64,000 nt of DNA from Peronospora farinosa (GCA_947646735.1 CANTFK010000868.1:239625-303624), one strand, 5' to 3'. Positions 1 through 12,204 are shown, numbered from the stretch's first letter. Numbers and translations: made by a program. The notes: generated from the letters alone by a model not told the origin.

Positions 1-665
1 CTGCAGCTGGTCACGTTCCCGGAGGAGGGTCTTCACGCGGCTCTTGTAGTTGGCAACCTCCTTCTGGAGTACCAACACTTGCTTGGACAGTTCTTGAGGA
101 CTGCGAAGGGCGTCCAACTTGGACTCCAGCGACCGAATCTCAGCCGAAGAAGTTGCGACAGCCTCGTTGTACTGGTCCTTCCAGTACTTGATCTGGGATC
201 GGGATTCTTCCACTTCCCGAGAATTGTCCACCCGTTGGGCGAGTGCATCCCGGTACTCGGCGATAGCCAACTGGTCCACTTCATGCTCATGGACCAAATC
301 CCGGACCCAAGACTGTATCCGGGGCGCATGGGTCACTTCGAATTCCGTGAGGTCGTCTACTGACGCTGTAATTCCGCGGTCCGACGATGTTCCATCTGGT
401 ATGCCCATTGGAGTACCGTGTGTTCCTCACCGAGGGTCTCCAAAGACTGGGCCCGTTCCACCGCGACACGTAAAACTTCCCAAGCTTGAGAGACCTTTAG
501 ATAATTGGGGGGCTCCCCAATAAGGTCCACGGTCGGGACGACCTCGTCAGGGTCAGGTCCAGGAAGCGCGGGAAGAGGCCAACGGTCAGGTGCTTGGGAC
601 CCGGTGGAAAAATTACGAGAAGTCACTAACGGATACAAGACTGGTGAGTTGGTGAACGCAACCAC
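1..665 (-). pseudogene. Antisense coiled-coil ORF of Ty3 element F, partial and frameshifted
   Basis: An open frame on the minus strand starts at 665 and ends at a TAG at 357-359. Reading continues in another frame from about 426 to base 1 and leaves the window. The second part is rich in Glu, Lys, Gln, Leu and Arg with no Pro over long runs, typical of a coiled coil (for example EIRSLESKLDAL and VANYKSRVKTLLRERDQL). It lies just inside a plus-strand 3' LTR (764-1711) and reads away from it. That is the position of the antisense ORFs of elements J, D and E, whose N-terminal halves are also coiled coil. I infer it is the same class of ORF, here carrying one frameshift. The function is unknown. 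Confidence 0.55.
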
Positions 666-750
666 CCAAACGACGTAGGATCACTTACTGTTAATTCGAA
701 GAGTTTGGACAAGGGTGCACGTGGTCTTACCGCAGTTCGGAAGATCAGAG

Positions 751-763
751 CGCAGGGGACAGC
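751..763 (+). promoter_or_regulatory. Polypurine tract of Ty3 element F
   Basis: The sequence CGCAGGGGACAGC directly precedes the LTR start TGTGGTGAAG. The same tract precedes the LTR head at 59364, and close variants flank the 3' LTRs of J, D and E. It would prime plus-strand DNA synthesis. Confidence 0.65.
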
Positions 764-1711
764 TGTGGTGAAGTGCCAGGGGAAATCAGAGTTTAAAGGG
801 AATGGGAACAGAGAGCAAGAGAATTCTGGTCACTCCCTCGAGGGAGTGACCACGACCCGGCCTCGCGGATTTACAACCTCACACCAGGCCCCAGCCTTAT
901 TAAGAATATAAGGACCCAGACGTGCGGAGCCAGCACAGGCCCCAGGCCCAGGAAACAGGTTGGAGGGTACCAAGGTACCGGGTACCAGGGCCCAATGTCC
1001 GAGGGTGCAGAATCGGTACACAGAATATCGAAGATTACTGAAAGTACAGGTAACAAGGAGCCAGTTCTTCCTCCAAGAGTCGACACGTGGCACTATCCAG
1101 ATCAAAGGGTTAGGCTTAGGCAAGAAAAGCATACAGAGAATAAGGTAAATAAACACACTCGAATTTGCATTACACGTTGCAGCTTTAAGCGCCTCCTCTT
1201 AGCTTCTACATCGCTTCACCTCTTCCGGGCGGGATATCTTTTGGCCCCCGACGTCAGCAGGTGTTAGACGGCTCAAGCTACGCAAGTTGAACCTCAGGAT
1301 AGTTGGCCTGAGGTGTCAAGTAAGTGTCAACACTCTACGACCCGCTACAGGAAGCGGTTTCCCTACGGGGAAGAACACAAAGGGGTCCAAGGACCAAGAA
1401 CAGTCAGCCACCAAAGGGGTACATAGTACCAGGTGCATCGCTCAATCGACTAAGCCGATTGAGCCCAAGAAACCCGGTCCCAAGTGAAGTATATCCACTC
1501 GGGGACCACCAAGTCCAAGTCCTATACAAAGACCAAGTCTTTAAGTCTTCTGCGTCAACCGAGGAGCAAGACCAGCCAAGCCGACGGGTACACAAGGTGA
1601 GACCCAAGGTTGACGCGACACGGTATCGGGGTACCCCCTCCGTAAGTCGGCAGTCCGGAGCTGTGTGTGTTTGTGGTTCTCGCACGTTGTTTGAGAATCC
1701 ACTCCACCACA
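764..1711 (+). repeat. 3' LTR of Ty3 element F
   Basis: A 948-bp LTR with termini TGTGGTG...CACCACA, preceded by a polypurine tract. It contains GGTACC-rich repeats near 965-990. At about 1580-1650 it carries the GGGTACACAAGGTGAG / GGGGTACCCC core that is shared with all the other Ty3 LTRs here. It is followed by AAGGCGCG of a copia RT gene, so F inserted into copia I. The left junction is outside the window. Confidence 0.75.
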
Positions 1712-3069
1712 AAGGCGCGTCTCGTGGCAAAAGTTTTCAAGCAACAGTACGGGATCGACTACACAGAAACGTTCTCGCCCGTGGTCAAGTACGTGACGCT
1801 GCGCATGGTAATTGCAGTCGCCAAGTATTTCGGATGGACCATCGACCAACTTGACGTGGTGACGGCATTTCTGTACGGTGTCATGAAGGAACAAGTGTTC
1901 TGCGTCATCCCTGAAGGCGTAGAATTGGAGGGCTCCTTCGATTGTCTGGAATTGGTGATGGCAATCTACGGACTAAAGCAAGCGTCACGCGTATGGAACG
2001 AAACTTTTGACGAGTTCGTGTGCGCTATTGGATTCCAAGCGTCAAGTCTCGACCCGTGTCTCTACATAAGGATTGTGGAAGGACAATGCGTGCTGCTACT
2101 GGTGTATGTGGATGACGTGTTGATCACCGGTAGCTCACGCGAGCTAATTGCACGCACCAAGACCGACCTGAAGACACGATTCGAGATGACTGACAGCGGC
2201 AAGTGTGCATTTGTGCTTGGGACCGAGCGTTTGGATGGCGCAGATGGAAGCGTGACACTATGTCAGCGTCGGTATGTCGATGACATACTCAAGCGTTTTG
2301 GCATGGATGATTGCAAGGCAGTGGCAAGTCCAGTCGACATGAGCTCTCGACTTGTTTCAAGTGATGCAACCACCAAGGTAGATGCTCCTTTTCGCGAAGC
2401 TGTTGGGGCGTTGATGCACCTGACCACTGCAACGCGCCCGGACATTGCGCTCGCTGTGGGCTATGTGTCGCGATTCATGGAGAATCCCCAAGATGAACAC
2501 TGGGTTGCAGTCAAGGGTATCCTACGATACCTGCAAGGCACCAAGACGCATGGGATTTGCTACAAGCCAAACAGCAAGATCGACTTCCGTGGATATTCGG
2601 ATGCGGATTGGGCTGGTGATCTTGCCGACCGCAAGTCAACTTCGGGGTACACATTCACGCTACTTGGTGCGCCAGTGAGTTGGGGCAGCAAGAAAAACAA
2701 CCAAGTGTTTCGTTGTCCACAAATGAAGCTGAATACATCGCACTCAGCTTGGCGATTCAAGAGGGCAAGTGGATTCATCGTCTGCTTTGTGAGATCATGA
2801 TGGCTGCCAACGAGGAAGGACCGGAGCTCATGATCCATGAAGATAATCAGTCGTGTATCAAGATGACGAAGAATCCGGTCAACCATGGCCGCGCCAAGCA
2901 CATTGACATCAAGTATCACCACATCCGTGATGAGGTCAAGCGCGGTGAAGTGAAACTCAAGTACTGCGAAGCTGCGGTGATGTTAGCGGACATCATGACG
3001 AAGGGACTTCACGGGCCGCGCCACAAGGAGATGACGGCGGCTCTCGGGATTTGTGCGTGTTCGCATTGA
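1712..3069 (+). pseudogene. pol: Copia I pol: reverse transcriptase and RNase H, 5' cut and frameshifted
   Basis: This is the 3' part of a Ty1/copia polyprotein. It begins inside the RT N-terminus (ARLVAKVFKQ, where element F interrupts it). It then shows the RT block [13 protein letters not shown], the catalytic YVDDVLITG, and RNase H motifs GYSDADWAGD (Asp), NEAEYIA (Glu) and EDNQSCIKM (Asp). A small indel near 2695, in a run AAGAAAAACAACC, shifts the frame, and the RNase H tail continues in the next frame to the stop at 3067-3069. The product would copy element RNA into cDNA in cytoplasmic particles. It is broken and so inactive. Seven bases after the stop the 3' LTR begins. Confidence 0.85.
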
Positions 3070-3076
3070 GGGGGCG
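3066..3076 (+). promoter_or_regulatory. Polypurine tract of copia I
   Basis: TTGAGGGGGCG abuts the 3' LTR. The same tract, inverted, abuts the 3' LTRs of copia A (near 8162) and copia B (near 19739). Confidence 0.7.
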
Positions 3077-3377
3077 TGTTGAGGGTTACCGGTACAATGC
3101 GAACTTAGAGCGTAGTTTTTACGTGATAGTTCTTACGTCGGTAATTACCTCAGAGATGATTAGACGCGTAGGATGATTGGACGCGTGTAAAATCAGGTTG
3201 ATTAGATGCACCATGTGATTGGACGAAGTCTAGGGTAGGCAGAGTTAAGACCTATGAATCAATCACTTTCGAATCCTCCTTCTGCCGAGCAAGTGTTCTC
3301 TGCTCCGCTCCTCAAGCCTCTTCGCTTCCTCCGATCTCTTTCGGTATTCTCGTCACATCAGTGCCATACCATCAACA
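3077..3377 (+). repeat. 3' LTR of copia I
   Basis: A 301-bp LTR from TGTTGAGGGTTACC to CCATCAACA. It follows the polypurine tract directly and is followed by degenerate gag of Ty3 element C, so copia I lies inside the gag of C. Confidence 0.8.
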
Positions 3378-5368
3378 AACTACTCCTGCAAATTTGACGA
3401 AGAAAGTTTTGAAGAATATACGGTTGCAGATGAAGGCGCCACGAGCCGACCATGAAGTTCAAGGGAAGAAATAGGCTGATCGCAGCCTTCAAGAAAAGAA
3501 GTCGACAAAATAGGTATCGAAAACTGAAAACCCGAACATGGAAGAACTGGAAAGGTGTTTCGACCAGATGGAGTTAAAGACGTTATTGTCAAGCGACCCA
3601 GTAGTAGAAATTTTTGAAGCCGAAGCTGATTGGATCGTTACTAGGGCCGGTATCAGCCCCTAAAGAAATGTCAAACCAGCTGGAAGCGATCTGTCGTCTT
3701 ATGGAGCTAATAAAGGAAGCCGGACTCACCGCTGGATCGTTTGACGCGCAAACACTGCTAGAATGCGATCACGATCAAGTGATCAAGGCAGGACGATTGC
3801 TTGTCGAAAAACTAATTCCTCTTACTGGAAGACGTTATGTGGCCGATCAGGCGATCACGCCGACCGCCAAAGCATGCCAGACTGGATCGTCTCAGTATGC
3901 GTCAGCAGAATCAGAGGCACAGGCAGAAGATTCAGAGGAGTCGATCTGTATTCAACGGATGTCAATGGGACCGTCAGGCGCAGCATTCATCCGTGGACGA
4001 ACGGTGCCAATCAAGACCGAAGCGCGATCGCCAAATGCGCCCACGGATCAACAAGCGAATCCGATTGGATCAGGGCAGCTGATTTCATATTTTGAAGCCG
4101 CCATGAGAAAGTACGAGGAAGATCAACGGATCTTAGCCCAGCATAGTGCTAATCGATCAAGGATCCAAACCACTCCTCAAGAAAGACATGTTCCAGATGT
4201 GGAGATGGAGTCGCTGGGACCGCGTCACAGTCGATCAAATAATTTCGATCCGCTTTATCTGGTACTGGAAGACTTAAGGCGACCATTGGTGGCAGCAGCA
4301 GAAGCTATGCAAAATGGTGGAATCACTGCGCAGCGAATCTGGGTATCGGCGATCGCAGATCTGAAGGAGTTTACCGGACGAGACTGAGATGAAGATCGAG
4401 CCAGAAGCTGGATCAGCAGGGTCAAGTCTGCTTTCTTACGTGACCAGGCTCCTGACGCGGAAAAGTGTCTCGTAATGGGCGATTTGCTGACGGGGCCAGC
4501 ACGAAATTGGTATAGCCAGCTGAGCAGAACAACTCGCCATAATTGGAAATCTCTATTGGAAAGTTTCATAATTCAGTATGAAGGATACGGCGTATCCGTC
4601 GGAAGACAATATTACTACGCAAGTAAGCAGCCGAATGAGACTCCATTGGAATATCTTTATCGATTAAATGTGGCGGCGATACGAGCAAAGATCTCGATCC
4701 GAAAAGGAACACTGGCCACAAGACGAAAGCATGTGAAACACATTAGATGATCGTGATTTGGCAAAGCAGTTGACTCTATTAAGGTTGGACGATGCTGACG
4801 ACATGGAGGAAACTTTACGTGCCTATAAACGCATGGAGAGTCGTCAAGGCAAAGCACCGATGGGATCGAATAATTTCGCCAGCGATCAGCTCCTGTGCCC
4901 GATTAAGCATCATCAAAACCGACTCGTGCAGTGAGAGCGATCCATATTGGAAATAGTAACAGTGGATCAGGGTCGGAATCAAGTTAATTAGACGCGGAAA
5001 ATGAACTACATCGTATGTTTGTAGCGGCAACACCGGATCAGGCGGAGAAGCCAAGAGAATATAGCGATCGACAGAATGCGACTGATCAAGGTAAAAGTCA
5101 TGATCGTGTCGATCCACCAAGATCCTGTATCCATTGTGGATCGAGGAAACATGACGATCGCGGATGTTGGAAACGATTGACCTGCCAGAAGTGTGGGCGA
5201 AAAGGACATCCGTCAGACAAATGTTTTTTCGTGTGTACGGCTTGTGAGGAGATGCACGAAGGAGGAAAATGCCCGATGGAAGAATTTTATAATCTGATTC
5301 GCCAATGGTACGTACCGACCAAACACGCTGGTATGCTCCCGCCAAAAGTGGAAGAGATGTTAAACTAG
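3378..5368 (+). pseudogene. gag: Ty3 element C gag, 5' cut, several frame breaks
   Basis: Homologous to the gag of element J. It includes MEELERCF near 3537, a frameshift near 3614, and a gag core (SWISRVKSAF, LLTGPARNWYSQLS, TPLEYLYRLNVAAI). A TGA at 4385 replaces an Arg codon of the J copy, and there is another frameshift near 4745. The C-terminus has Cys-rich nucleic-acid-binding motifs: CIHCGSRKHDDRGC, a canonical CCHC knuckle CQKCGRKGHPSDKC, and CTACEEMHEGGKC. The gag frame ends in MLN-stop within GTTAAAC-TAG (5359-5368), a likely -1 slip site into pol. Gag would package element RNA, but this copy is dead. The first 200 or so residues are missing, having been separated by copia I. Confidence 0.8.
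5359..5368 (+). promoter_or_regulatory. Putative -1 ribosomal frameshift site GTTAAAC-TAG, element C
   Basis: The gag codons TTA AAC are followed directly by TAG. The pol frame runs through the same bases one base back (GTT AAA CTA GGA). Element J has the identical ten bases at its gag end. GTTAAAC is a known slippery heptamer type in other viruses. Confidence 0.55.
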
Positions 5369-7845
5369 GACGCTCGCCAGGTTAGGATCTGGTACGAGCC
5401 GAGCATTCTAGGCTCTGCATTTATGATAACGTTGAAGACAGAAGGACAGATCAAGATGGTAATACATGGATCGAGCCGATTATCAATACATGTGATTTGG
5501 ATTCTATGCATTCAATAGCGAGTTTGAGGAAAGTTGATGAATTTGCTCGATCGCCTAAGCAGATGAAGCTCGACCTAGCGCCTGGCGAAATACGGGGGTA
5601 TTGGAAGTATTATACCCCAGGAAAATGGTTCAAGCAAGCCAAGGCAACGGGCAAGATCAACAATGAGAAGGCTACTATGCTATTCGATTCTGGAGCCGAA
5701 GTCTCGATCGTCAACACCACCTTTGTTCGTAAGGTAGGATGTGTCATTGACGAGAGCCAAAAGCAAGAATGTATTGGAATTGGTGAGAACACGTATATGA
5801 CGGAAGGACGTACCAAAATCAAGATCACATTAAATGGATCACTGGTATATTATTTTGACGCCTGGGTGGGCGATCAAGTTGGACAAGACGCGATCCTAGG
5901 AATGGATTTTATGGTCCCAGCTGGAATACGCTTGGATTTGGCAGATGGAACCCTTTGTTTACCAGATGAAGTCAGAATTCACTTGGCTTGGCGAAGACCG
6001 CCGTATCGATCGAATATGCAGCCGATCACGATTAACTACCAGCATGTGGTAATTCCAGTAGGCGGATCATTGTAAATACGAATCGGTACTGGTGCACCGA
6101 AAGCTAAGCTTTGCGTAAGGAGAGATCAAAAATGGATACCGACTGTGACTACCGGACCAGGTCGAATTAAATATCTGCGGCTGACCAATATAGCGGTTCG
6201 AGAAGTAATTGTGAATCACGGATCTCCGTTAGGCTGGTGGATGGCTATCGATATGGTACCCCGATCACCTGGATATGTTTCGGTTGGATCGTGCCGTTAT
6301 AATCAGTGGCAGACTCTAGCCTATGAAGCCACCACAGATCGGAAGGAAAAGCTCCCGAAGGAGCAGACAGGACCGTTGGTTGATCACCCGTTGTATCCTA
6401 CACCAGCTAGGATATTAACCCGCCGAAGAAAAGAAGAGATCGAGGAGATCACGAACGCTGACGAGATCGCGCCGCAAATTTGCGAAGCAACGATCCACGA
6501 CGGTGAAAATCAAGGTCAAATCGATGACCAAGATCACTTGGACAGGGAAGGTTATCATTCAGCAGAAGTACCTTTTGTGATCAATATGGTCATAGTCGAG
6601 AACAATGCGATCCTCGCAATTAAAGGAAATGATCCGGAACAAGATCGATTGGGTGATGTGATCGAGGACCTAAAGACTATTGCGACGAACAAGAAAGGTC
6701 AAGAAATATCGGATCAAGAACAGAAAACGTCGGATCAAGAAGGCAACAAATCCTCCACAGTTGCGATCGATGAAATACCAACAGAAGATGCGTCGCCAAA
6801 AGATTCGGTATATATTCACGAAAGCGGTGAGCTTTTCGCTGAAGATGTGGATCAACATATGGCGATTTTACCAGAAATTGTTACGCCTACAGTGGAGGTT
6901 GCTATCGAGGATATTCAAGTTGGCGATCCTGGGGTACCGCTGACAGAGGATCAGGAGAAGTTACGACAATTGATCTGGAAGAACCGCCACTTGAGCATCG
7001 GGAAAGGCAATGTCCTACCCCCGCGGCGCGTGGAGCGGTTTGTGATATTGATGTTGGAGGAGCAAACCCGATCGCGCAAAGAGTACGTCCAGTGGCACCC
7101 AAGTTTCGAGAAAAATTAGCAGATCTGATCAAGGGATTATTATCTGCCAAGATCATTCGACCATCGACATCACCATGGGCCTCACCAATCGTGGTGATTA
7201 TTAAGAAGAATGGCGAAGACATTCGATTATGTATCGATTATCGTAGGGTGAACCAGTTGACCCGATTGATGGTATAACCTATGCCAGTTACTACAAGATA
7301 TGTATAAAGCTATGTGGTAATGTTTCCTAATATGGCGAGCGGATTTTGGGTGGTTGAGATGACGGAACGAGCAAAAGAAATTTCTTATCAAACCGTCTGG
7401 ATTATATGAATGGTTGTGTATGCTTTTTTGCTTTGAAGAATGCTCCTCAGATTTGCCAACGATTGATTGACAATGCTCGGCATGGATTTCCGAAAATTGG
7501 TACATGCTCTGATCCCATCACTACTGAGTCATCAAAGATGATTGACGTGTTTACCGTCGGTGAACCGAATATGCATCCCAGACCGCCAGTGCTAGGTCGG
7601 CGCTCATATATTGATAATATACTGATACCCGCCACATCGTGGAACACTTTGTATCATAAAGTGGAACGATTGTTGTATGCATGGAATAGGTGGAATTTAT
7701 CGATCAGTGTGGCCAAAAGTTTCTGTGGACGTCGTAAAGTGGATTACCTGGGCCATCAGGTCTCGCTTGCAGGTTTGGAAGCTCATCCAAAAAATTTGAG
7801 ATCGCTTGTGAATATTCCATTCCCTCAAAATTTGCGATCGATGCA
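5369..7845 (+). pseudogene. pol: Ty3 element C pol: protease, linker, reverse transcriptase (5' part)
   Basis: The protease carries an intact active-site motif MLFDSGAEVSIV near 5680-5715. A TAG near 5415 and a TAA at 6073-6075 interrupt the frame. A long acidic linker follows (6145-6950), then RT: IIRPSTSPWASPIVV, CIDYRRVNQL, a degraded stretch at 7265-7405, LKNAPQICQRLID, and YIDNILIP in place of YIDDILIP. There are frameshifts near 7020 and between 7270 and 7410. About 50 extra residues lie between the NAP motif and the YIDD-like motif, as in element J. The frame is cut at codon Met-Gln (7841-7845) by copia A and resumes at 52602. Confidence 0.85.
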
Positions 7846-8161
7846 AGTTGAATGGTATGAGTTTTGAACGAAGAGAAGATTGAACGCAGGCGAAGGGAGT
7901 TCACTCAGGAAGACCGGAGAGAAGACAATTGTTGGGAAGAAGGAAGATTTGGAAGTGATTGATTATTAGGGCTTACTTGCCGACTACATGATTTATATGT
8001 GAACCACATATAAATCATGTAGGGCGTCTCATCATCCTACGCGTCTAATCAACTCTAAGTAATTACCGTAAAAACTACGTCGTAAATACTAAGCTGAACA
8101 GGCGGTTCGGATTGGACCGGTCACGGTTACCCAATCTTGGTGGAACCGATGACCTTCAACA
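7846..8161 (-). repeat. 3' LTR of copia A
   Basis: A 316-bp LTR. Its outer end reads AGTTGAATGG against TGTTGAATGG in the 5' copy, so the first T has mutated. The inner end ...TTCAACA abuts the polypurine tract. An 18-bp perfect inverted repeat with a 3-base loop lies at 7984-8022. Confidence 0.85.
7984..8022. repeat. Perfect hairpin in copia A LTR
   Basis: Arms CTACATGATTTATATGTG (7984-8001) and its exact complement (8005-8022) enclose loop AAC. A TATAAA-like string occurs in both directions. Related, less perfect copies lie in the 5' LTR (near 52420-52455) and in copia H (near 52950-52990). Confidence 0.85.
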
Positions 8162-9361
8162 CGCCCCCTCAATACGAACACGCATGAATGCCTAGTGCTG
8201 CCGTCAGCTCCTTGTGACGTGGTCCGTGAAGTCCCTTGGTCATGATGTCCGCTAACATCACCGCAGTTTCGCAGTACAAGCTTGACTTCAACGCGCTTAA
8301 CCTCATCACGAATGTGGTGATATTTGATGTCAATATGCTTTGCTCGACCACGGTTAACCGGGTTCTTCGTCATCTTGATACACGACTGGTTGTCTTCTGA
8401 GATGACAAGCTCCGGTCCCGACTCGTTCGTAGCTGACAAGATCTCGCACAGCAGGCGATGGATCCACTTGCCTTCCTGAATGGCCAGGCTCAGCGCAATG
8501 TACTCCGCTTCACTTGTTGAAAGTGACACACTTGACTGCTTCTTGCTTCCCCAACTCACAGGCGCACTCATTAGCATGAAGACGTAACCTGAAGTCGACT
8601 TGCGGTCAGAAAGATCGCCTGCCCAGTCCGCATCGGAGTACCCGCGAAAGTCGATCTTGTCACTTGGCTGAAAATGGATTCCATGCGACTTGGTGCCTTG
8701 CAGATACCGGAAAATACGCTTCACTGCAGTCCAGTGTTCCTGTTGAGGATTCTCCATGAAACGCGAGACGTACCCAACAGCATACGCAATGTCTGGTCGC
8801 GTCGCAGTCATCAAATGCATCAAATCACCTACAGCCTCTCGAAATGGGGCATTGCACTTGGTCTCTTCGTTGCTTGGAATTAAGCGCGTACTTAGGTCCA
8901 CCGGACTCACAGTAGACTTGCATTCGTCCATGCCGAAGCGCTTTACGATGTCGTTGACATAGTGTCGCTGGCACATCGTCACGCTCTCGTCCCCGCCGTC
9001 AACCAATTTGATGCCAGTACGAAGGTGCATTTTCCACTGTCGGTCATCTCGAAGCGCGTTTTGAGATCCGTTTTCGTTTGTGCTATCAACTCAAGTGAGC
9101 TGCCGGTCACCGACACATCATCGACGTATACCAGCACGAGCACGCAGTGACCATCCACAATCTTGATGTAAAGGCACGGATCGAAGGCTGAAATTTGGAA
9201 ACCGATGGAGCACACAAAGCTGTCGAAGGTCTCGTTCCAAACGCGTGATGCTTGTTTCAGACCGTAAATCGCCTTGACCAACTCCAGGCAATAGAAGTTG
9301 TCATCCAACTCAACACCTTCTGGGACCGCGCAATACACCTTCTCCTTCATTACACCATAGA
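8162..9361 (-). pseudogene. pol: Copia A pol: C-terminal reverse transcriptase and RNase H
   Basis: Read leftward from 9361, the RT part has YGVMKEKVYCAVPEGVE, GLKQASRVWNETFD and the catalytic YVDDVSVTG. The RNase H part has GYSDADWAGD, SEAEYIA and EDNQSCIKM. There is a frameshift near 8990 (the expected FVLGIEL-like sequence becomes FVLASNW). Another near 8290 moves the C-terminal tail (CETAVMLADIMTKGLHGP) into a different frame. The gene is cut at the FLYGVM position by element G and continues at 17577. The polypurine tract and 3' LTR follow at once. Confidence 0.85.
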
Positions 9362-9699
9362 TGTAATGGGCTACATTACACACACAGTTAACAAATAAAC
9401 AATTACATCTGTAGACAGGTGCTGGGCCCGAATAGAGGGCACAGCGTGGCAATTTATTATTGGTTTATTATTGGGCCTAAAGTCCCCAATATGGACCAAT
9501 GATAAATCAATCTGAAATTGTGTGGTTCCCGAAAGGCGGGAACACGGTCGTATTTATTACGAGTAAAATCTTCGTAATTAGTACGAATTAAAACCAAAAT
9601 AAATATCATAGTTACATTTACTTAATACCTAATACTCGGGCTTGAGTCTTCCTCAAGCGCACGTGTAAGCTAGTGACGGTACGTTCTAGCCCCGTTACA
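9362..9699 (+). repeat. 5' LTR of element G
   Basis: A 338-bp LTR from TGTAATGGGC to CCCGTTACA. It is matched over its whole length by the 3' LTR once the solo LTR inside that copy is removed. A possible primer-binding site TGGCAGCACTTTGTAG begins at about 9702. Confidence 0.85.
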
Positions 9700-9740
9700 C
9701 CTGGCAGCACTTTGTAGTCCTTTCTATACCCGAGTTTGGG

Positions 9741-10775
9741 ATGAGCGAATCGTCGTACTTTGACGCTCCAGATTTATTTCTGGAGCACGCGACCTTCCCC
9801 CATTTTAGTGGTGTTGAGTGGGATGCCCTTTATCGCCTCGCGGCGATATCGGGAGAGGCATTCGTAGCGTTAATGATGAGATCAGCGACCCCTGACGCGC
9901 AATTTCTCGCCATACATGAGTTTATGGCACACGAGCTCGCCGAATCCAACCGGCGAGGCTTAACTCCCTCGCGTCCTTCACGTAATGAGGCCGTGAAGAT
10001 GGAAACCTTCACCTACTCTGGAGAAGGTAAGGACCGGTTATCGCTGAACCGGTGGTTCCAAGAAGTTGATATCGCCATCGCCTCGAGACTTCTTGAGGCT
10101 CCACAGGCGAAGGTCAACTTTCTTCTTTCCCGCCTCACCGGGAAGACCAAGGAGTAGGCCCTTGGTAATCTCGTTGTGGACGAGCACGCATTCCCCACCT
10201 TGGATACCATCCAGGACGATCTCCGTCTTGCTTTCGAGCCACCGCAAGAGGAGAAACTGGTGCGATCAAGATTCCTGTCGATGCGACAGGGTAAAATGGC
10301 GATGCGAGACTACGTGCAGATGGCGAGGCATCTGGCGTCGTGTATTATCACGCACCCCATGGACATGTACACGCAGGTGAATGTATTTGTGGATGGTATG
10401 TGTGAGGGGCAGACCCGCTTATCGCTGGAGCGCGCCGAGCCTGCCACATTGGAGGAGGCATTTGCCATCGCACTCCGTGAAGACTTTAGGGTCACAAAGG
10501 CATATGCCAAACCCTCGGTCGTCACCGTTCCCCGGCTTTCTGGTCCAGAACCTATGGAGATCGACGTGATTGAGTCGTCGGGTGACCGACGACGTGTCAT
10601 TTCCCATAAGGGTGACGCTCGCACCGGGCGTAAAATGGTTTTCTTTCGTTGTCGCAAGCCAGTACATCGCGCGGCTGAATGCCGTGCGCCAGCACCGATA
10701 TCGGTGCAAGTAGTGGATGCCCATCATGAGGATGTTGTACCGGCCGCACGTCCAAAAAACGGTCGGGACCAGTAG
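9741..10775 (+). pseudogene. gag: Element G gag with one nonsense codon and a damaged zinc knuckle
   Basis: The frame opens [12 protein letters not shown] and stays in one register to 10775, apart from a TAG at 10155-10157. The core [21 protein letters not shown] and the later [13 protein letters not shown] are typical of the gag (retrotrans_gag) fold of chromoviruses. The C-terminal knuckle reads [14 protein letters not shown]. The expected first Cys is Phe and the Gly before His is Val, so the knuckle has lost a ligand. Gag would form the particle and bind RNA; this copy looks inactive. The start chosen is the first ATG after the LTR. Confidence 0.8.
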
Positions 10776-12204
10776 GTGCAGGGCGCTCTACTGGTTGGAA
10801 CGGAGGTCTGGTCCCCCGGTGGCAGCTCAACCTTCCAGTCCTCCTGCGCTACGCTCACGGTTAAATTCCACCACTACGAGTGGTGATTCACGTCTGATTA
10901 TTGTCAGCTTACATCTCGCCGGCGTCCGGCGACCTCTGCGAGCACTCCTGGACTCAGGAGCAACAAACAATTTCTTTCGTGAATCTTGTTTATCGATGCT
11001 GTTTCCCAGCATTCAGGTCCGTGAGGGACCTGGCCAAGTCGTCATCAAGTTGGCTGGCGGGAAACCACACCGCGTATTGCGAAGCGAAGTGTCGTTGCCG
11101 TACACGTTTGATGGTTTTCGCAGTAATGATGATTTTTTGGTGATCGCGATGAATTATGCATTCGATTTCATACTGGGCATGCCATGGTTGGCACGTTATA
11201 AGCCTCAGATCGACTGTTTAGCCAGATTAGTGAGACGTCGACGCAAGTTCGATGTCAGTGAAGTGTTTCCCCATCTCTTGGTATCTCCAAGTGACTGGCC
11301 GAACGTCACAGTCGTGGATCGTAATTCCACGACGCTGGCGGTGCACAGAGCGAGCGATGGCTCTCTCTGAACTGCTTGTGCTGTTCTTCGAGACACAAGT
11401 GACAGTGACTCCTCGCTACAGAGCGAAGAGGACGACGAGGACGACGCGGTCGAATAGGGGTTCCCGCACGTGAATGCAGTGGTTGAACCGGGGTTCCCAT
11501 CTACACCTATTGTGGTCTAGCAGGGGCTCCCACAAGGGCATTGTGATGAGGAGCAAAAGCTCGCCAACGAGTGTGATGTGGACGGACAGGAGTCACCACG
11601 CGAGATCATGATGGTCGAACCGGGGTTCTCATCATCACCCACTGTGGTCGAACCGAGGTTCCCACATGGGCATATTGTGGTTGAGCAGGGGCTCCCACAC
11701 GAGCACAACGTGGACGGACAGGAGTCCCCACGCGAGAGCATGATGTTCGAACCGGGGTCCCCACTATCACCCACTGTGGTCGAACCGAGGTTCCCACATG
11801 GGCATATTGTGGTTGAGCAGGGGCTCCCACACGGGTTTACGGCGGCCGAGCAGGAGCTCCCGCAGCAAGTGTCGACGGTCGAGTTTGGGGTACCCCCGTC
11901 CAGTGTTTCCGGCATCTTGGATGACGACATCCAGTGCCTAGAGGGGGGTGATGGTTTATCACCTGACTACGGTTCGCCAGCTTCGAGTAGTGACTCGAAG
12001 CACGATGGGGACAACAGCACCGAGAATTTAGCGTTGGAATGTGTCCACGCTATCGTGTACGTGGAAGGGAGTCCACAAAGGCGCCAATATATCGAGGTCG
12101 AAAGTCCTCCTCGTGATGCGTCTTCCATTACAAGCCTTCCAGGGCTTTCCTGGAAGCATTCCTACGTGACCTTAAGGGAGGCACTGTGGAACAAGTGTGT
12201 CTAA
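10717..12204 (+). pseudogene. pol: Element G protease and repeat-rich linker
   Basis: An aspartic protease with the active-site motif LLDSGATNNFF near 10945-10980 and the later block FDFILGMPWLARYKPQID. It overlaps the gag end in another frame. Stops at 11368, 11456 and 11518 break the linker. The linker holds a 132-bp (44-residue) unit, present twice (from 11578 and from 11710) with degraded flanking copies, rich in VEP, FPHGHIVVEQGLPH and DGQESPRE. The linker then runs to 12204, where the RT continues in another frame. Protease would cut the polyprotein in particles. The linker has no function I can name. Confidence 0.75.

Noticed and set aside
11517..11930. Minus-strand Cys/Gly/Ser-rich repeat ORF
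   Set aside because: It is the reverse complement of the 132-bp linker repeat in G. The plus frame is the one in register with protease.
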